A stretch of DNA of 64,000 nucleotides from Bacteroidaceae bacterium (GCA_017617575.1 JAFZVY010000073.1:1-64000); one strand, 5' to 3'. Positions 7,978 to 16,430 are shown, counted from the stretch's first letter. Program-made: numbers and translations. Notes: generated from the letters alone by a model not told the origin.

Positions 7978-8076
7978 GACTTCGCTATGACTCCGCTATG
8001 ACTTCGCTATGAGTCCGCTATGACTCCGCTATTTAGCAGAGAAATAGCAGAGAAATAGCGGAGGATTAGCAGAGAA
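7978..8076. repeat. 11-base repeat array with an orientation switch
   Basis: Five direct copies of GACTyCGCTAT (units starting at 7978, 7989, 8000, 8011, 8022) are followed without a gap by four copies of the reverse complement type wTAGCrGAGrA (8033, 8044, 8055, 8066). Period is exactly 11 throughout. It lies 160 bases before the next gene. Confidence 0.85.
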
Positions 8077-8239
8077 AGAACGAAAGATGAACGAAACGAT
8101 AGGGAAGAAACAGCTAATAAACAGCCTGGATTAAGACAGGAAAAGACCGAGAACGAGCAAGTTTTATTTATTAACATTTAGAAACCGTGAAGTACATACG
8201 GGGTATCTGTAATTAGATGCCAAAGTGAGTACATAGATT

Positions 8240-9202
8240 ATGGCATTACTCAAAGGTGCTATTAAGAAAATGAAGGGTTCTGCAGGAGAGTTCACATTTC
8301 GTGGTAATAGTGGCAGAACTATTGTGTCAGAGAAAGCAGCGTCCGTTAAGAACGTTCGTAGTGCTGCTCAGCAGAGAGTTCGTATGAGATGGTCAAACAT
8401 TGTGCAGATGTACAAAGCCATTTCTCCGCTCATTGACTATGGCTTTGAGGACAAGGCTCAGGGCGTAACCGATTACAACATGTTTGTTAAGGTTAACATG
8501 CAGATGCCAGCAGTTTATCTCAAGAAAGGTGATGTGACATGTGGTGCATGCGTAGCAGCCCCATACATCCTGACAAAGGGAAGTATTCCTGCTATTGAGA
8601 TTTTTGGTGAAGGAAGCAATTGCAGAACAAACATTTCACTTGGTGGACTTGTTATCGATGAAAGTACAACCGTTGGCGATTTTGCTTCTGCTGTAATTAA
8701 GAACAAAAATTTCAAGCAGGATGATATGATTTCGTTCTTCAGCGTTTTGCAGCACATTAACGCTAATACAGGAGTGCCATACGTAAGTTCAACTGTTACA
8801 TCAGTTGCACTTGACACAGAGAGTCAGATTCCTCTCTGGACTCTTGTAAACAAGGCTGGCTTTACGAGCAAGAACGGATTCCTTGCTCATGGTGAGAATG
8901 AGGGCGATGGAGTGTTCTGCTGGGTTCACACTCGCAAGAAGTCTGATGGCAAATTGAAGGTCAGCACACAGTCACTCATTGACAACAACTCTATGCTTGC
9001 TAACTACACATCAGAGCATGCTTACTACGATTCTGTTAACACTTACGGTGGTGAGCGTAATGTTGCACTTGACCCAAGCTCTTCTATCAATACTGTTCGC
9101 CCATCATCAAGTGATAACGGCGGTACATCAGGTGGTAATGGTGGTAGCACTCCTGCACCTAATCCAAGTAGTGGTGATGACAACACAGGTGGCGGCTTCT
9201 AA
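8240..9202 (+). CDS. DUF6266-like protein with Gly/Ser-rich tail
   Basis: 320 residues. The N-terminal part (MALLKGAIKKMKGSAGEF, then RTIVSEK, then NVRSAAQQRVRMRWSNIVQMY and GVTDYNMFVKVNM) follows the general plan of the Bacteroidetes DUF6266 family, though the fit is by eye. From about residue 285 the sequence becomes a low-complexity Ser/Gly/Asn/Pro tail ending DDNTGGGF. There is no signal peptide. The role of such proteins is unknown. It stands alone between two repeat-rich spacers. Confidence 0.6.
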   Translation: MALLKGAIKKMKGSAGEFTFRGNSGRTIVSEKAASVKNVRSAAQQRVRMRWSNIVQMYKAISPLIDYGFEDKAQGVTDYNMFVKVNMQMPAVYLKKGDVTCGACVAAPYILTKGSIPAIEIFGEGSNCRTNISLGGLVIDESTTVGDFASAVIKNKNFKQDDMISFFSVLQHINANTGVPYVSSTVTSVALDTESQIPLWTLVNKAGFTSKNGFLAHGENEGDGVFCWVHTRKKSDGKLKVSTQSLIDNNSMLANYTSEHAYYDSVNTYGGERNVALDPSSSINTVRPSSSDNGGTSGGNGGSTPAPNPSSGDDNTGGGF

Positions 9203-9654
9203 CTTGCATTATTATCTTCATAATGCATGAGTTAAAAGTTAAAAAATAAAAGTTATAAGTTAGAGATTACTCATATTACATGTTGTTATGCAATAACTTC
9301 TAACTATTCAACTCAACTTTTAACTGTTAACTGTAAATTATTAACTCCTGTATGAACAATACAGGTTGTGCCGCTCACCTGTGAGTCAAAAGACTGCTTC
9401 CATTAACTCGAAGCATAAGGTCATTACGTTGTTTTTTATAAATTCGGCAATAAACTCGTTTTGTTGCCGAATTTATATGTTTGGATAGAAGGAGGTAAAA
9501 CACATCAAAAAGTAAATGCTGTTAATAATACTCTGCATTCAACAAAATACGTCATTAAAATGGATTTTTTAATGGAATATGCATCAAGTAATTGGAATTA
9601 TCCTTACATTTGTAACTGTATTTTTCGATAACGGCTCATTTTTCCCGAACCTAT
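9203..9654. other. Gene-free spacer before the accessory cassette
   Basis: No gene is supported here. It contains an imperfect inverted repeat of AGTTAAAAGTTA-type words (9230-9345), a small hairpin CCTGTAT/ATACAGG at 9350-9367, and the palindrome at 9439-9477. A second TACATTTG promoter-like word lies near 9604. Confidence 0.5.
9439..9477. repeat. Left copy of a 13-bp-stem palindrome
   Basis: ATAAATTCGGCAA pairs with TTGCCGAATTTAT around a loop of 13 bases. The 20 bases ATAAATTCGGCAATAAACTC (9440-9459) recur exactly at 16390-16409 in the second copy beyond the DUF262 genes. No clean T-run follows on either side, so it is not an obvious terminator. Confidence 0.8.
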
Positions 9655-9667
9655 GCCACAATTTGGC
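9655..9667 (+). promoter_or_regulatory. Candidate operator of the WYL gene
   Basis: GCCACAATTTGGC is a short dyad (GCCA/TGGC) lying at the -33 region of the promoter whose -7 box is at 9680. A WYL regulator binding here would block its own transcription. Inference only. Confidence 0.35.
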
Positions 9668-9679
9668 GCAACCTTGTTA

Positions 9680-9687
9680 TACTTTTG
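9680..9687 (+). promoter_or_regulatory. -7 element of the WYL cassette
   Basis: TACTTTTG followed by C matches the Bacteroidetes -7 box. Transcription would start near 9694, about 12 bases before ATG at 9706, which favours that start. Confidence 0.6.
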
Positions 9688-9705
9688 CAGAAAAAACATA
9701 GAAAC

Positions 9706-10659
9706 ATGAACAACGATAGAGGACAAAGTTTGATTACCAAGTACGTCTGGGTGATAGATACCATCTATCGCAGACACAATATATCGTTCAAGGAACTGAA
9801 TGAGCTGTGGCTTAGCGATGATATCAGCAGAGGCGTGGAAATTCCCAAACGCACCTTTGACAGGTGGCGCAGTGCCATCTTGGATATGTTCGGTATTATC
9901 ATAGCCAACGAGAATCGTGGCGAGTATCGTTACTACATCGAGAATAAAGAGGACATCAGCAATAACGGACTCCGTTCATGGCTTTACAACACTTTCTGTG
10001 TGAGCAATGCCTTGGCAAACAGTCAGAGCATCAAAGACCGTATCATTCTTGAGAACGTGCCGTCTGGACAGGAATACTTGCAGCCTATCATCAAGGCGAT
10101 GAAGGAAAACCATGTGCTAAACATAACATATCACAGTTATTGGAAGGATGAGGAGAACAACTTTGATGTTCAGCCGTATTGCGTGAAACTGTTCCGTCAG
10201 CGTTGGTACATGGTTGCACAAAGCACCGATTCGTACTATTTTGAGAAAGGTCCACGTATATATTCGCTTGACCGTATCAAACATCTTCAAACAATAGGCG
10301 AGACATTCAAGATGCCGAAGGACTGGACGGCAGAGGATTTCTTTGACGGCTGCTTTGGAATCATTGCAGAACAGTCTGTCAAAATCCAACCTGTTAAGTT
10401 AAAAGTATCAGCAGGACAGGCCAACTACATCCGTGACTTGAAAATGCATGAGTCGCAGAAAGAGGTAGAGCGCAACGAAGAGTACAGCATCTTTACTTTC
10501 AACCTCCGACCTGAGTTTGATTTCCAGCAGGAACTGCTTTTGAATGGTGAGGACATGGAAGTGCTTGAACCACTCTGGCTCCGTAAGGAGATTGCTGAAA
10601 AGATAAACAGAATGTGGAACAAATATAGTGCAAGCGAGAACAAAGACAAACTTGTTTGA
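9706..10659 (+). CDS. WYL-domain transcriptional regulator
   Basis: 317 residues. An N-terminal winged helix (about 1-75, containing IPKRTFDRWRSAILDMFGI) is followed by a WYL domain (about 120-200, with QRWYMVAQ and YSLDRI) and a C-terminal WCX-like region. WYL proteins of this plan, such as BrxR and CapW, repress anti-phage loci and respond to nucleic acid or nucleotide ligands. ATG at 9706 is chosen because the promoter start point lies just before it. It is the first gene of a same-strand cassette with the exonuclease and two DUF262 genes. Confidence 0.85.
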   Translation: MNNDRGQSLITKYVWVIDTIYRRHNISFKELNELWLSDDISRGVEIPKRTFDRWRSAILDMFGIIIANENRGEYRYYIENKEDISNNGLRSWLYNTFCVSNALANSQSIKDRIILENVPSGQEYLQPIIKAMKENHVLNITYHSYWKDEENNFDVQPYCVKLFRQRWYMVAQSTDSYYFEKGPRIYSLDRIKHLQTIGETFKMPKDWTAEDFFDGCFGIIAEQSVKIQPVKLKVSAGQANYIRDLKMHESQKEVERNEEYSIFTFNLRPEFDFQQELLLNGEDMEVLEPLWLRKEIAEKINRMWNKYSASENKDKLV

Positions 10660-10693
10660 TCTTTGTCGAGTGTAGCCTATATTATCAAAATAC

Positions 10694-10700
10694 AAGGAGG
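10694..10700 (+). promoter_or_regulatory. Strong Shine-Dalgarno of the exonuclease gene
   Basis: AAGGAGG eight bases upstream of the ATG. Bacteroidetes genes rarely rely on such sequences, so this hints at foreign origin of the cassette. Confidence 0.65.
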
Positions 10701-10708
10701 ATAAATAA

Positions 10709-11200
10709 ATGCAAGACTTTGCAGCAATAGATTTTGAGACAGCCAACAATGAGTGCAGTTCTGTCTGCTCTGTCGGTATCGTCATTGTCCGTGGTGGCGA
10801 GATAGTGGATTCGTTCTATTCTCTCATCCAGCCAGAGCCGAACTATTATAACTACTGGTGCAGTCAGGTGCACGGTCTCTGCCAGGAAGATACAGAGGAT
10901 GCCCCGGTATTCCCGAAGGTATGGGCACAGATAGAACCATTGATTGAAGGCCTGCCACTTGTGGCACATAATAAGCCATTTGACGAAAGCTGTCTGAAAG
11001 CCGTGTTCCGTGTCTATCAGATGGACTATCCCGACTATGAGTTCTACGACACACTTTGTGTCTCACGACGAGTACTCCCACACTTGGCTAACCATCAGCT
11101 TCATACCGTTGCAGCCGCCTGTGGCTATGAATTGGAGAATCATCACCACGCACTTGCCGATGCCGAAGCATGTGCATGGATTGCAAGAGAGATATTGTAA
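10709..11200 (+). CDS. DEDDh 3'-5' exonuclease, DnaQ-like
   Basis: 163 residues covering one DnaQ-type exonuclease domain. Catalytic residues are visible in order: Asp and Glu in DFET (residues 8 and 10), Asp in HNKPFDESC, and His/Asp in HHALADAEA. It should remove nucleotides from DNA or RNA 3' ends with two metal ions. An AAGGAGG ribosome-binding site sits eight bases before the ATG, unusually strong for Bacteroidales. It follows the WYL gene by 49 bases, so it is likely part of that unit. It could be a housekeeping-type proofreading fold recruited to defence. Confidence 0.9.
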   Translation: MQDFAAIDFETANNECSSVCSVGIVIVRGGEIVDSFYSLIQPEPNYYNYWCSQVHGLCQEDTEDAPVFPKVWAQIEPLIEGLPLVAHNKPFDESCLKAVFRVYQMDYPDYEFYDTLCVSRRVLPHLANHQLHTVAAACGYELENHHHALADAEACAWIAREIL

Positions 11201-11255
11201 ACACTAGCATCTTATTATTTTTCATTGTGCTCCTGGAGGAAATAAAATAATAGAT

Positions 11256-12779
11256 TTGCAAAATAAAAGTTCAAAGTGCATGAGCAATTTACATTGTGGC
11301 ATAATGCCAAGTAATCCTACATATAAGGAACTGTTTAATGATAAATTAGGGAAATACACCTTGTGTGTTCCACCTTATCAACGTCCTTATGTATGGACTC
11401 TTAAGAAAGCAGAAACTTTGTTGAATGATTGGAAAGAATATCTTCTGTCCAATCAATATCAAAATGGCATAGATTATTATATGGGTACTATCATTATTCA
11501 CAAAGATGATGTGAACCATAAATTAAATATTGTTGATGGGCAACAGCGTATAACAACTTTGCTTATTCTCGATTATGCTCTTAATGGCAAATCATCGGTT
11601 ATAATTCGCTACAAGAAACAAATAGAGATCGACGTAAAAAATTATAATTCGAAGAAAAGCATCAATGCAATATCTACCTTTGCTGCAAAATGTTGCAAAA
11701 AAGGAGGGCGTTACGAAATGTTGAAGCAAAACAACATTTTTCAACATCTTCGTTTTACTGTTATTATGACGGAAAATGAAGATGATGCATTTACATTCTT
11801 TGATTCACAAAATAATCGTGGAGTACAACCATCTGCAGTGGATGTGCTAAAAGCGGTTCATTTGAGAGCGATTCATGCAGATGAGGAATTACAAAAAAAA
11901 TCAGCATGTTTGTGGGAAAAGACACAAAATATTGGTGAAAACATTTTCCGTAACAAGTCAGAAGAATATCTCAATAATTTGATAGTCATTGCGCTTTGGC
12001 GACTCAGAACGTGGAAGGGCAGTTCATTTTATTATGAAGCTTCCTATGAAAGTGTCATGCATGAATTTGCCGAAAAACTCGAATATACAGGTAAAAACAA
12101 TATAAAGGTTTATACTGTTCCATCTTCATTCGAATTGCTTATTGATAGCGATATGAAGATTAAAAAGGAAACACTTTCCGATACGAATACGATAAAACCT
12201 TATCCCTTCACGGTTCGCCAACCGTTGGTAAAGGGTATTTGTTTCTTTACTTTTGTTGAAACATACCATCATATTGCGACAGAACTATTTCTGAATGATA
12301 GTAAGGATAGTGAAATCTCAGAAATGCGTAATCTATTCAATAAGCTCTACATAGAAACAGAGAGTACGCACTATATGAGCGATTATTTCATCATGCTGAT
12401 GATTTTCTATTTTGATAAATTCGGCTCGGAAAATCTCTATTATTTTGCATTGTGTATTGATTACATTATCGGGCAATGGAGAACCGAATATTATTTCTTT
12501 AGAAAGGAAGCCATGATGAATGTAACTCAAAAGAACAACATAATAGACAAAATCCAAATCAGTTATGAATCTAAAGATATCATTAGGGATTTACTGGAAA
12601 TACAAATAGAACGTAAACATGAGAAGGCTCCCACTAATTTGCCTATTGAAAGATATAAACATGCGAATTTTGTCTATTTCGGCAAAGAAGAAACCGAAGA
12701 TTCCGATTTTGTGAACAATAAAAAAGAATGGGTTAGAGATATTATAGAAAATGGCAAACAAGAATTATTTATCAAATAA
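11256..12779 (+). CDS. DUF262 (GmrS-like) protein
   Basis: 507 residues from a TTG start at 11256, which sits 16 bases after a GGAGGA ribosome-binding site. An ATG at 11280 is the alternative. The N-terminal half is a DUF262 domain: PPYQRPYVW near residue 38 and the nucleotide-binding DGQQR motif near residue 94. The C-terminal half is helical and I see no HNH (DUF1524) motif, so it resembles the GmrS NTPase subunit of type IV GmrSD enzymes. GmrSD restricts phage DNA with modified cytosines. It overlaps the next gene by 29 bases, implying coupled synthesis of two partner proteins. Confidence 0.85.
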   Translation: MQNKSSKCMSNLHCGIMPSNPTYKELFNDKLGKYTLCVPPYQRPYVWTLKKAETLLNDWKEYLLSNQYQNGIDYYMGTIIIHKDDVNHKLNIVDGQQRITTLLILDYALNGKSSVIIRYKKQIEIDVKNYNSKKSINAISTFAAKCCKKGGRYEMLKQNNIFQHLRFTVIMTENEDDAFTFFDSQNNRGVQPSAVDVLKAVHLRAIHADEELQKKSACLWEKTQNIGENIFRNKSEEYLNNLIVIALWRLRTWKGSSFYYEASYESVMHEFAEKLEYTGKNNIKVYTVPSSFELLIDSDMKIKKETLSDTNTIKPYPFTVRQPLVKGICFFTFVETYHHIATELFLNDSKDSEISEMRNLFNKLYIETESTHYMSDYFIMLMIFYFDKFGSENLYYFALCIDYIIGQWRTEYYFFRKEAMMNVTQKNNIIDKIQISYESKDIIRDLLEIQIERKHEKAPTNLPIERYKHANFVYFGKEETEDSDFVNNKKEWVRDIIENGKQELFIK

Positions 12780-15588
12780 TATCACTCTATGTGATATAGT
12801 TAAGCAGAATATATGTTTTAATATTCCAATCTATCAACGTCTTTACGTTTGGAAAGAACTTCAGGTAAATAAATTACTTGAAGACATCTTTGATGCATAT
12901 AGTAGAAATGAGGATAATTATTATCTTGGTGGAGTAGTAACTTATTCAAATGGTGAAAGATGTGATCTTATAGATGGTCAGCAGCGATTCACGACATTGT
13001 GGCTTATATGTATGGTTATCTCTTCTATGGAGCCAAACGTTTGTGATGAAATGAAGAAATTCTGTGGAAACAAGCAAGAATTACGTATTCAGTTTGCCAT
13101 TAGACCACAAATAACTGAGTTTCTGATGGGTCGTCTGGAAAAAGCAAAAAGTGGAGAAAATAATATCAATCAAGTATCTGATGTTAAAAACATGATTGAT
13201 GCTATAGGTAACATAGAAACTTTTTGCCAAAATGACGGACGAAGAGAAAGTCTGACCAGATTTGCATCATTTATAATGAAAAATGTGATTCTCGTAAGAA
13301 CAGAAATACCAGAAGAAACCGATCTGAATAAGTTGTTTGAACTGATAAATGGCAGAGGGCAGCAATTATCGCAAACCGATATTTTGAAGTCTCGCATTTT
13401 GAATCTTATTAGAGAAGAGACTGACAAGAATGAAGATCTGCTCGTACGATATGGACAAATATGGAATGCTTGTGCTGACATGAATGAATATGTAGAGCAC
13501 AATATTAAACAGGAAGATTCTTCATTGACATGGAAGGACATACTAATATATGACAAAGAATCTGATGGCGATGAAGAGGGCGTGATTGCAGATTTTGGTA
13601 ATGATTTCTTTGACAATTATATTCAGAATCCTGTAAAAGACGATCCTATAGACCAACAGGAATCTCTTCTTAACATCGTAAAAAGTGCTCTTGTAGAAGA
13701 AGGAAATAAAGATAATAATGATGATGGACATGAACACACAACTTTAAATGGCAGAGAAGTCAGAAGTATCGTTTCGTTTCAGATGCTACTTCTCTACACG
13801 CTTCGAATATTCCTTATAGAGAAAAAGTTGCGATTGTATGGTGAAAAGAAGCGCTACGATATAGATTTCTTCAATGAGAAGAAGTTGCTGAAGATATTTG
13901 ACCCTGCCGTACAACAGATGAAACAAGACAAATCTGCACATGACTTTATTAAGAAGTTGTGGATGGTGAGAGTTTTATTCGATAAGAATGTTGTAAAGTG
14001 GGTAAAAGAGAATGGAGAAACAGACGAAGTTCTAACCATACGCACCTTACGAATTTCTGGGGATAAAAGTGGGGTTCATCGCGATAGCGCAAATAGTGGA
14101 AACGCCATTACCGAGATGACACAGTTACAGAGTATTCTTTATTTCTCTCAGCCTCGTATCTATGAATTATGGATATGTCCTTTCCTTTATCATTCGTTTA
14201 CGGAAGATGACCCAAGTGATTTGCTTAAGTATCTGAAACAACTTGATAACGTACTATTATGTCTTCCCTATAAAAATGATGAAGACATGCTTTGGCGTAC
14301 CTATAATGTAATGATAAATGGACTAGGCAATTATAAGGGAAAAGATTTCTATGATTATTTCTGTCAACTTGTAGAGCAGGAAGACGGATGTGATTTTTTA
14401 CATTATATCTTTTATAAAATGGAGTTTATTCTATGGTGGGATAATAAACGCAAAAATACCTATCCACATTGGAATACTTATAGACTTACATCAAAAAATT
14501 CGGTTGAACATATTAACCCACAAACACCGAAATTCAATAAATCTCAGATTTCATATCTGAATACCTTTGGTAACTTAGTATTAGTTTCCAGAGAAGTAAA
14601 CTCTTCGTATAGCAATAAGTCATTTAAGGAGAAACAAGCCCAGTTTATTGATAAAAGAGATAATGGGCATCAAATTGATTCGCTTAAATCGGATGTTATC
14701 TATTCAACTAAAGTAGAAGAATGGGGAGATTCTGAATGTGAGAAACATCTTCGTGATATGGAGAATATTGCTAATGAATACTTCTGCTCTACTACAGAAG
14801 ATTATCAGGCTATATCCGATGATAATAACTTGATACGTAAGTGGGTAAGCAAAGAATATAGAGACAATAGAATTCAACTTCTTGCAGTCGTATTTGCTAA
14901 TGCCAAGGAAGATGAAATCAGATTTGATGCAGGTTCTGGATATTTCCGTCTCCCTAACGAGGATGAAATCTTCAAACTTCCATTTATTGGTAGTCTTTAC
15001 GAACAAAGGAATTCTCTGTCCGATAGTTTGGAAGGAATAGATTTGGATGAATATTTATATCCGGAGAATTATTACTTTGCACGTTATCCTAATATGATTA
15101 ATTACATCATGCAAGGGAAATACTATAGTGAAGACAATGGTCATATAGTAATGGTTGAAGGACAGAGAATGCGTAGTCATAATTATAGAGAAGCATTACT
15201 TTCTATCCTTTGTACTCAATTAAAAGCCGATTCATTTGAGGTGAACCATTGGGGAAATACTCTATTCCTACGTATCTACTTTGATGGAAATAAATTCACT
15301 ACTACAGAACAGGAGGAATATATAATCTTCAAATGTTGGTATGACTATAATAACTGTTATATGCTCTATGAGGTAGAGGTGAACAACGATAATAATCACC
15401 GAAGTAGACGCACACGCATACTTCGAGATAATAATTGGGAATTCGGCAATAATAGGAACCTGTATTTAAATTCTCGACCGGAACTTCATCGCTTTCGTAA
15501 TAATCGAGATTTAGAGAGCATTTCCATGAAATGTGGACAAGATATAAAGGTTGTAGTAAACAAGATATTAAAATATCAGTTAAAATAA
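12751..15588 (+). CDS. DUF262-DUF1524 (GmrSD-like) protein with long C-terminal extension
   Basis: 945 residues. The N-terminal DUF262 domain has IPIYQRLYVW near residue 27 and DGQQR at 75-79. A DUF1524 HNH-type nuclease domain follows, with catalytic VEHINPQ (His at about 587) and the downstream GNLVLV...NSSYSNKSF block. Such fusions (BrxU, SspE, fused GmrSD) cleave or nick invading DNA under nucleotide control. Beyond about residue 660 lie some 285 residues I cannot assign; they may sense the target or bind DNA. The start overlaps the upstream DUF262 gene by 29 bases. A/T-rich, with codon use unlike the neighbouring core genes. Confidence 0.88.
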   Translation: MANKNYLSNNITLCDIVKQNICFNIPIYQRLYVWKELQVNKLLEDIFDAYSRNEDNYYLGGVVTYSNGERCDLIDGQQRFTTLWLICMVISSMEPNVCDEMKKFCGNKQELRIQFAIRPQITEFLMGRLEKAKSGENNINQVSDVKNMIDAIGNIETFCQNDGRRESLTRFASFIMKNVILVRTEIPEETDLNKLFELINGRGQQLSQTDILKSRILNLIREETDKNEDLLVRYGQIWNACADMNEYVEHNIKQEDSSLTWKDILIYDKESDGDEEGVIADFGNDFFDNYIQNPVKDDPIDQQESLLNIVKSALVEEGNKDNNDDGHEHTTLNGREVRSIVSFQMLLLYTLRIFLIEKKLRLYGEKKRYDIDFFNEKKLLKIFDPAVQQMKQDKSAHDFIKKLWMVRVLFDKNVVKWVKENGETDEVLTIRTLRISGDKSGVHRDSANSGNAITEMTQLQSILYFSQPRIYELWICPFLYHSFTEDDPSDLLKYLKQLDNVLLCLPYKNDEDMLWRTYNVMINGLGNYKGKDFYDYFCQLVEQEDGCDFLHYIFYKMEFILWWDNKRKNTYPHWNTYRLTSKNSVEHINPQTPKFNKSQISYLNTFGNLVLVSREVNSSYSNKSFKEKQAQFIDKRDNGHQIDSLKSDVIYSTKVEEWGDSECEKHLRDMENIANEYFCSTTEDYQAISDDNNLIRKWVSKEYRDNRIQLLAVVFANAKEDEIRFDAGSGYFRLPNEDEIFKLPFIGSLYEQRNSLSDSLEGIDLDEYLYPENYYFARYPNMINYIMQGKYYSEDNGHIVMVEGQRMRSHNYREALLSILCTQLKADSFEVNHWGNTLFLRIYFDGNKFTTTEQEEYIIFKCWYDYNNCYMLYEVEVNNDNNHRSRRTRILRDNNWEFGNNRNLYLNSRPELHRFRNNRDLESISMKCGQDIKVVVNKILKYQLK

Positions 15589-15616
15589 CGTTGTATTGCA
15601 ATATTGTCTTTATAGG

Positions 15617-15659
15617 TAATTGGAAGGGTAGGGTATTCTCATCTTTATTCCTTGACTAC
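15617..15659. repeat. Direct repeat, copy 1
   Basis: About 43 bases, with GTAGGGTATTCTCATCTTT identical to copy 2 at 16177-16219 and only a few differences outside this core. Confidence 0.8.
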
Positions 15660-15731
15660 AGTCTAATTCGTAGTACTCTCTCTTGTCTGGGTCTGGAATC
15701 TGAATCAACATACGATATTGACTCCAGTTCA

Positions 15732-15760
15732 ATTGCGACCGCAGTGTGGTCGCAATTGGA
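15732..15760. repeat. Hairpin CAATTGCGACC/GGTCGCAATTG
   Basis: An 11-base-pair perfect stem with a seven-base loop, 140 bases after the DUF262-DUF1524 stop. No T-run follows, so termination is uncertain. Confidence 0.55.
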
Positions 15761-15842
15761 TATTGGCACATTGAAGTGTCATGTCAATATGCACATAGCT
15801 CAGATAATACGTCAGTTCGGGATAAGCTTTTTATTTTTATCT

Positions 15843-16075
15843 CCCACAGAGGCACGGAGAGCACAGAGTTTTCACGCTTAATTCACTGATTTAGTAGAGT
15901 TCACAGAGGTCGCTTGTGCTCCATTGTGTTCACAGAGCAGACTCGCTCATACAATAAAAGTTCATGTATTTGTCCCGGACGGCCTCCTCCGTGCTCTCTT
16001 TGGAGCACTTGCGACCTTCGTGCGCTCATAAAAAACTCGGAAGAAAGATTCTCTGTGCCCTCCGTGGCTCCGTGG
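15843..16075. repeat. CACAGAGG...CCTCCGTGG inverted pair
   Basis: The left arm (15843-15868) reads CACAGAGGCACGGAGAGCAC and is matched by the right arm (16051-16075) in opposite orientation. Related pairs lie at 27017-27102 and 61255-61345, with a single arm near 48846. This makes a dispersed repeat family. Confidence 0.65.
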
Positions 16076-16176
16076 AAGATTAAAAAACAGCAGGTTATAC
16101 ACAATAATATTTGTTTATCCTGAACTTCTTATCCCGAACTCGCGTAGATAATGAAACATGCCAAGTGTTTTGAACC

Positions 16177-16219
16177 TAATTGAAAGTGTAGGGTATTCTC
16201 ATCTTTCTTCCTTGACAAC
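16177..16219. repeat. Direct repeat, copy 2
   Basis: Imperfect copy of 15617-15659 in the same orientation, 560 bases away. Confidence 0.8.
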
Positions 16220-16321
16220 CCTCTTATACCTATTTGTTTACGAATGTTCCGTCTGGATGCTAGAAGGATTGTCTGCAAATATAAATCGTTGTGTTTTATT
16301 GCTGAAATATGAAAATAGATG

Positions 16322-16372
16322 CGAAAGTTGACAAAAAGGTTGTAGTGTTACAACCTTTTTGCCAACTTTTCG
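16322..16372. repeat. Long near-perfect hairpin
   Basis: CGAAAGTTGaCAAAAAGG extends to TTGTA and pairs with the matching right arm through one mismatch and a small bulge, giving about 22 base pairs and a four-base loop. It lies between the accessory cassette and the acyltransferase gene. Confidence 0.7.
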
Positions 16373-16388
16373 TATTGGTGCGTGTAAT

Positions 16389-16430
16389 ATAAATTCGGCA
16401 ATAAACTCACTTTATTACCGAATTTATATA
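16389..16430. repeat. Right copy of the ATAAATTCGG palindrome
   Basis: Second copy of the palindrome at 9439-9477, with one mismatch in the stem and an A/T-extended arm. TTTTT follows a few bases later on the plus strand. The two copies bracket the WYL-DUF262 cassette. Confidence 0.8.

Noticed and set aside
7708..8076. Chromosomal replication origin
   Set aside because: The repeats do not resemble DnaA boxes (TTATCCACA) and no dnaA, dnaN or gyr gene is nearby.
7978..8076. CRISPR array
   Set aside because: Units of 11 bases with no spacers and an orientation switch do not fit CRISPR; no cas gene is present anywhere in the window.
9361..9440. tRNA-like or tmRNA-like sequence
   Set aside because: Small stems are present but there is no cloverleaf, T-loop or CCA end.
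11256..15588. Toxin-antitoxin reading of the two DUF262 genes
   Set aside because: Sizes (507 and 945 residues) and the DUF1524 nuclease motif fit a restriction-type pair, not a small toxin and antitoxin.
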